NCBI GenBank assembly: GCA_946478975.1
Contig: CAMLEO010000113.1
Coordinates: 1-19,255, forward strand
DNA: 19,255 nt
Direction: 5' to 3'
From: an uncultured Steroidobacter sp.
GTDB lineage: Bacteria > Pseudomonadota > Gammaproteobacteria > Steroidobacterales > Steroidobacteraceae
Below are positions 15,642-19,255 of the stretch, piece by piece. The notes beneath the pieces are model-generated. The model was given only the letters and a program-made list of their open reading frames with translations, was not told the origin of the DNA and did not search any database. The position numbers and the translations under genes were made by a program. The first letter of the stretch is position 1, and each line of letters opens with the position of its first letter.

Positions 15642-16621
15642 GTGGCGGGCGCCTCCAGGATCGAACGTTTATCTTCGCGTCGACGCGCGCTGAGCACGGC
15701 GGCGGCGACGATCACCGCGCCGTTGATGCCCATTTGCCAGAACGGCGAGATGCCGATGAGTGGCAACGCGTTGCGAATGACGCCGATGAACAAACATCCG
15801 AGCACGACGCCGGCAACGGTTCCGATGCCGCCAGCGATGGCGACGCCGCCGATCAAACAGGCGGCGATCACCTGCAGCTCGAAACCGAGCGCGATGTCTG
15901 TGTATGCGACGGCGAATCGCGCGACCCACAAATAACCGCACAAGCCTGCGATGGCGCCGCAGATCGTGTACGCGAAACATTGCATGCGGCCGGGATCGAG
16001 GCCGGTGTAGGTGGCGGCTGCCGCATTGCCGCCGGCAGCATAGAAGTCACGACCGAGTCCGGTGTAGCGCATGGCGAATGCAGCCCCGGCTGTGCCGATG
16101 ATGGCGAGCCAGGACAACAGCGTCAGGCCTGCCAGATCCATTCTCACCAAACTCAGGAAGCCCGGTGACATCTGATTGTCATTCACCCACGTGCCGCCCG
16201 ACAGTAAATAGATCAGGCCGCGGTACACCGACATCGTGCCCAATGTCACGACGATCGGTGGCAGCTTCAGTCGCCACACCAACATGCCGTTCAGCAGACC
16301 CAGCAGTGCACCGCTGCCGATGGCCATCAACAGCACCGGAATCACGCCCGCGTCCGGATGATTCCTATTAAATAGCGCGACCAGCATTCCGGAGAGCGCG
16401 AGGTTCGCCGCAATCGACAAGTCGATGCCGCGAGTCAGGATCACCAGCATCTGCCCGAGCGCGAGCAGGATCAGAATCGCGCTGTCGTCGAGCACTTCGC
16501 TCAAGTTTCCCGGCCGCGCGAACTGCGGAAACGCCGCTGTAACCAGGCCGAACAGCAGCAGCACGATGAAGCCGAGCGCAAGGTCGCGTCGGGCAGCGGA
16601 GTTCTGGGTCATTCGAATCAC
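15638..16621 (-). CDS. rhaP: Rhamnose-type ABC transporter permease, RhaP-like
   Basis: The 327-residue permease of the same family as RhaQ has multiple membrane segments. Diagnostic parts are ILTRGIDLSIAANLALSGM, LPPIVVTLGTMSVYRGLIYL, then LLSGGTWVNDNQMSPGFL, typical of RhaP proteins, and LIGGVAIAGGIGTVAGVVLG near the C-terminus. The GTG start at 16621 overlaps the ATPase stop (GTGA). An ATG three codons in (16612) is an alternative. It should form a heterodimeric pore with the RhaQ-like protein. Confidence 0.85.
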   Translation of the reverse strand: MIRMTQNSAARRDLALGFIVLLLFGLVTAAFPQFARPGNLSEVLDDSAILILLALGQMLVILTRGIDLSIAANLALSGMLVALFNRNHPDAGVIPVLLMAIGSGALLGLLNGMLVWRLKLPPIVVTLGTMSVYRGLIYLLSGGTWVNDNQMSPGFLSLVRMDLAGLTLLSWLAIIGTAGAAFAMRYTGLGRDFYAAGGNAAAATYTGLDPGRMQCFAYTICGAIAGLCGYLWVARFAVAYTDIALGFELQVIAACLIGGVAIAGGIGTVAGVVLGCLFIGVIRNALPLIGISPFWQMGINGAVIVAAAVLSARRREDKRSILEAPAT

Positions 16622-18126
16622 GCGTCAGTCGCCGCCTGTACTACGTTCTCGGCGGTTGCTTCACTACGATCGAGCAGCGCGCGCACCCGGCCTCGTCGCA
16701 TGACCAGCACGCGATCGGACATGCCGAGGATCTCGGGCAGCTCGGAAGAAATCATCACGACAGCATTGCCTCGCTGCGCGAACTCGCTGGTCACGGCGTG
16801 CACGGCGGACTTCGCGCCCACGTCGATGCCTTTGGTCGGCTCATCGAGGATCAGCACTTGCGGCGCTCGTGCCAGCCACTTCGCAATCACCACCTTCTGC
16901 TGATTGCCGCCGGACAGGTCGCCGACGTTTTGTCGTGGCCCCGTGGCCTTGATGCTCAACGCACTGATCCAATGGTTCGCGAGCTGCAGCTCACGTTCGC
17001 GATTACAGAAACCGCGCGGCGCGAGCGAGCCCAGGTTTGGCAAACAAACATTCGCGGCGATCGAGAACGGCAGGATCGCGCCCTGTTGCTGGCGATCCTC
17101 GGGCACGTACGCCAGGCCGTTGCGAACGGCATCCGCTGGATCGGTGATCGTCACCGCTTTGCCATTCAGGTGCACGGATCCGGAATCGGGCGCGGTGAGG
17201 CCGAACAAACATTGCGCCAGCTCCGTTCGCCCGGCGCCGACCAGGCCATAGATGCCAAGCGTCTCGCCACGACGCACCGAGAATGAAACATTCTCGAACT
17301 CCTGCGCTCGCGACAGATTCTCGACCCGCAGCAACTCCTCGCCCAGCGTCGTCTGCAGTTTCGGAAACAGCTGCTCGACGGAGCGCCCGACCATCAACCG
17401 GATCAGGTGCTCGGTGTTCGTGTGCGGGATCATGCCGTCGCCGACCGATGCGCCGTCACGAAACACGACGTAGCGGTCGGCAAGCGAAAAGATCTCTTCG
17501 AACTTGTGGCTGATGAACAGCAGCGCGCAGCCCGACTCTTTGAGTCGCCGCGCGATCCGGAACAGATCGTCCGCTTCTCGGTGTGAGAGTGCCGCGGTGG
17601 GCTCGTCGAGAATCAGCACTCGTGCATCGCTCGTCAGAGCTCGGGCGATCTGCACGATATGTTTCTGCGCGACGCTGAGCTGGCTCGCCGGCGTGTCGGG
17701 TGCGAAAGAAACATCCAGCTGACGCAGGATCTCCGCTGCCCGCTTGCGCATGTCACGCCATGCGATCAAACGGCCTTGCTTCGGGCGCGCGCTGATGAAG
17801 ATGTTTTCGGCGACCGACAGGTTGTCGAACACCACGCATTCCTGGTGGACGACGTTGATGCCGAGCTGTCTCGCGTGCTCCGGATCGTGGACGCGAATGG
17901 GACGCCCGTCGAGCACGATCTCGCCGCCGTCCGGCTGATGCACGCCGCACAGAATTTTCACCAGCGTCGACTTGCCGGCGCCGTTCTCACCGATCAGCGC
18001 TGTGACCTGTCCCGGATACAACGCGAGGTTCGCGTCACGCAGCGCATGCGCGCCGCCGAATGACTTGCGAACCTGCGACAGAGTCAGGATGGGCTGAGCC
18101 AGGTCATGTTGAATCGCGGCGGCCAT
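16618..18126 (-). CDS. rhaT: Sugar ABC transporter ATPase with two nucleotide-binding domains, RhaT-like
   Basis: The 502-residue ATPase has two ABC domains in tandem, as in RbsA/XylG/RhaT sugar importers. Domain 1: Walker A GENGAGKST (46-54), signature LSVAQKHIVQIARAL, Walker B VLILDEPTAAL. Domain 2: a degenerate Walker A GLVGAGRTEL, a good signature LSGGNQQKVVIAKWL, and VLILDEPTKGIDVG. A degenerate second Walker A is normal for this family. The ATG at 18126 overlaps the rhaS stop by one base (TGATG). RhaT here is the Rhizobium ATPase name, not the E. coli rhamnose/H+ symporter. Confidence 0.9.
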   Translation of the reverse strand: MAAAIQHDLAQPILTLSQVRKSFGGAHALRDANLALYPGQVTALIGENGAGKSTLVKILCGVHQPDGGEIVLDGRPIRVHDPEHARQLGINVVHQECVVFDNLSVAENIFISARPKQGRLIAWRDMRKRAAEILRQLDVSFAPDTPASQLSVAQKHIVQIARALTSDARVLILDEPTAALSHREADDLFRIARRLKESGCALLFISHKFEEIFSLADRYVVFRDGASVGDGMIPHTNTEHLIRLMVGRSVEQLFPKLQTTLGEELLRVENLSRAQEFENVSFSVRRGETLGIYGLVGAGRTELAQCLFGLTAPDSGSVHLNGKAVTITDPADAVRNGLAYVPEDRQQQGAILPFSIAANVCLPNLGSLAPRGFCNRERELQLANHWISALSIKATGPRQNVGDLSGGNQQKVVIAKWLARAPQVLILDEPTKGIDVGAKSAVHAVTSEFAQRGNAVVMISSELPEILGMSDRVLVMRRGRVRALLDRSEATAENVVQAATDA

Positions 18127-19136
18127 CAGAAAATCGCCGCGAATTGCTCGACATTGCTTTGATCGTAGATGAACGGCTTCGCCATCGCGCCGACGCCGTG
18201 GGCATCGAATGTCACGCTGCCGACGCGTTCGAGCGAGATCGGATGACCATCAGCGGCCGACTCACCGCGAGCCAGACGAGCCGCGACTTGCGTGGTCGCG
18301 AAGCCGAGGTCGATGGGATTCCAGATCGCGAACTTCGGCACGACACCTTTGCGCACGTAACCGACCAGCTCTGAGGGCAGCCCCAGGCCCGTGACTTTCA
18401 CTTTGCCTGTGAGGCCTTGATCCTCGATCGCCTTGGCCGCGGCCACGATGCCGACCGAGCTCAAAGAAACAATCACCGCGAGATCCGGATGCTGCTTCAC
18501 CAGCGCCACCGTCTCTCTATATGACTTGTCGGCCACGTCGTCGCCGTACACGACGCCGACGAATTCCAGGCCGGGGTGCTGGGGCAGCGCCTCCTGCATT
18601 TTGGACAGCCATGAGTTTTGATTGGTGGAGGTCGGCGTCGCCGAGACCACCGCCACCTTGCCTTTACCTTCCGGTGCCAGCTCCGCGGCGAGTTGCGCGA
18701 CCGTCTCGCCGATCAACACGTCGGAGGAGGGCGCGAGATGCGCTTGCCGGCCAGCTTTCGCCACGGCGGAGTCATATGAGATGACTTTGATGCCGCGCTG
18801 CATGGCCCGTTGCAAAGTCGGCACCAGCGCATCCGGATCGTTCGCGGAAACCGCGATGGCATCGACGCGCTGCGCGATCAGCGCGTTCAATGTCTCTATT
18901 TGACCTTCCGCGGTCGGCGTCGTGGGGCCGGTGAAGATGATCTCGGCATTGAGCGATGCCGCGGCTTCGTCCGCGCCTTTGTGAACGGCATCGAAGAAGC
19001 CATTGCCGAGCGACTTGGCGACGATGCCGATGCGAAGCTTGCCATCGTGCGCCGGAGCGGGACGTTCGCCGCAGCCCGTCAATGTCATCGCCGCGAGCGT
19101 GGCCGCGGCCCAAACAAACGTTCGTCGATCAAACAT
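18126..19136 (-). CDS. rhaS: Rhamnose-type substrate-binding lipoprotein, RhaS-like
   Basis: This 336-residue periplasmic sugar-binding protein has a lipoprotein signal: MFDRRTFVWAAATLAAMTLTGC with lipidated C22. The body matches rhamnose-binding RhaS proteins: IGIVAKSLGNGFFDAVHKGA, IIFTGPTTPTAEGQIETLNA, and VDAIAVSANDPDALVPTLQ are the strongest segments. The ATG at 19136 was preferred over in-frame starts up to 19244 because it begins a normal lipoprotein signal and has a GGGGGGA ribosome-binding site upstream. It is the first gene of a five-gene minus-strand operon. RhaS here is the Rhizobium binding protein, not the E. coli AraC-type regulator of the same name. Confidence 0.9.
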   Translation of the reverse strand: MFDRRTFVWAAATLAAMTLTGCGERPAPAHDGKLRIGIVAKSLGNGFFDAVHKGADEAAASLNAEIIFTGPTTPTAEGQIETLNALIAQRVDAIAVSANDPDALVPTLQRAMQRGIKVISYDSAVAKAGRQAHLAPSSDVLIGETVAQLAAELAPEGKGKVAVVSATPTSTNQNSWLSKMQEALPQHPGLEFVGVVYGDDVADKSYRETVALVKQHPDLAVIVSLSSVGIVAAAKAIEDQGLTGKVKVTGLGLPSELVGYVRKGVVPKFAIWNPIDLGFATTQVAARLARGESAADGHPISLERVGSVTFDAHGVGAMAKPFIYDQSNVEQFAAIF

Positions 19137-19169
19137 CCCAATCCCCCCAAGACATCGACTGGTCATGAA

Positions 19170-19192
19170 GTAACCGGCTGTTGCCGTGTTAC
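19170..19192. promoter_or_regulatory. Inverted repeat GTAAC-N13-GTTAC upstream of rhaS
   Basis: Two 5-base arms (19170-19174 and 19188-19192) flank 13 bases, 34 bases upstream of the rhaS start. The position fits an operator for a sugar regulator, but the arms are short and could be chance. Confidence 0.25.
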
Positions 19193-19198
19193 CTGCGG

Positions 19199-19224
19199 CC
19201 TGCGCGCGGTTCACCGCGCGCAGG
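19199..19224. promoter_or_regulatory. Perfect 11-bp hairpin upstream of the rha operon
   Basis: CCTGCGCGCGG and CCGCGCGCAGG pair perfectly around a four-base loop (TTCA on plus, TGAA on minus). It lies 63 bases upstream of the rhaS start. No T-run follows on either strand, so it may be a leader structure, the end of an upstream gene or a DNA-level site. Confidence 0.55.
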
Positions 19225-19255
19225 CGACCGACCGTCGCATCCACGCGCGCGTGTG

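Noticed and set aside
18597..18612. Another TTTGGACAGCCAT, identical to the core of the 4654-4771 array.
   Set aside because: It lies in the conserved coding part of rhaS (SWLSKMQEAL) as a single copy, so it is most likely coincidence.

Overview
The window is a GC-rich, densely coding stretch of chromosome that looks like a Pseudomonadota genome. A gammaproteobacterium of the Xanthomonadales/Steroidobacterales type is the best guess. That guess rests on an EngXCA-like GH5 cellulase with a Pro/Thr linker and a GlyGly-CTERM-like tail, a DUF3280 protein, a DUF748 protein and a soluble PAS/GAF hybrid kinase. No phylogenetic marker is present, so the placement is inference. I see no tRNA, rRNA, CRISPR array or intact mobile element. 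No gene-free stretch exceeds 300 bases; the longest are the divergent gaps at about 7899-8095 and 4768-4953.

Left part (1-4011): a short YdjM-type membrane protein (minus strand) is divergent from a metallo-beta-lactamase-fold hydrolase. The hydrolase is followed closely by a large cytoplasmic hybrid sensor histidine kinase (PAS, GAF, PAS, HisKA, HATPase, REC).

Middle part (4024-9964): a secreted protein of unknown function is read toward the kinase, and its first 40 codons lie in an array of TGGACAGCCA repeats that looks like a transposon-end relic. Next is a six-helix membrane protein whose stop codon overlaps that of a DUF711 gene. The DUF711 gene sits just downstream of an orphan PstS-like phosphate-binding lipoprotein. 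Divergent from pstS is a DUF748 (AsmA-like) membrane-anchored protein, followed by a small secreted DUF3280 protein.

Right-middle (9975-13122): a TetR repressor is divergent from an NmrA-type NAD(P)-binding protein. Two near-identical 14-base operator-like sites lie in the shared promoter region, one at each gene. A secreted GH5 cellulase follows on the minus strand.

Right part (13267-19136): a tightly coupled minus-strand operon in the order binding lipoprotein, double-domain ATPase, two permeases, FGGY kinase. It reproduces the Rhizobium-type L-rhamnose uptake system RhaS-T-P-Q-K, without RhaU between Q and K. Adjacent genes overlap by 1-4 bases, except for a 20-base gap before the kinase. 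A perfect 11-bp hairpin lies upstream of the operon. With the cellulase, this half of the window suggests plant-polysaccharide use.

I found no wholly new multi-gene system. The best leads are the paired TetR operators, the repeat array that supplies the N-terminus of a secreted protein, and the GlyGly-CTERM-like tail on the cellulase.
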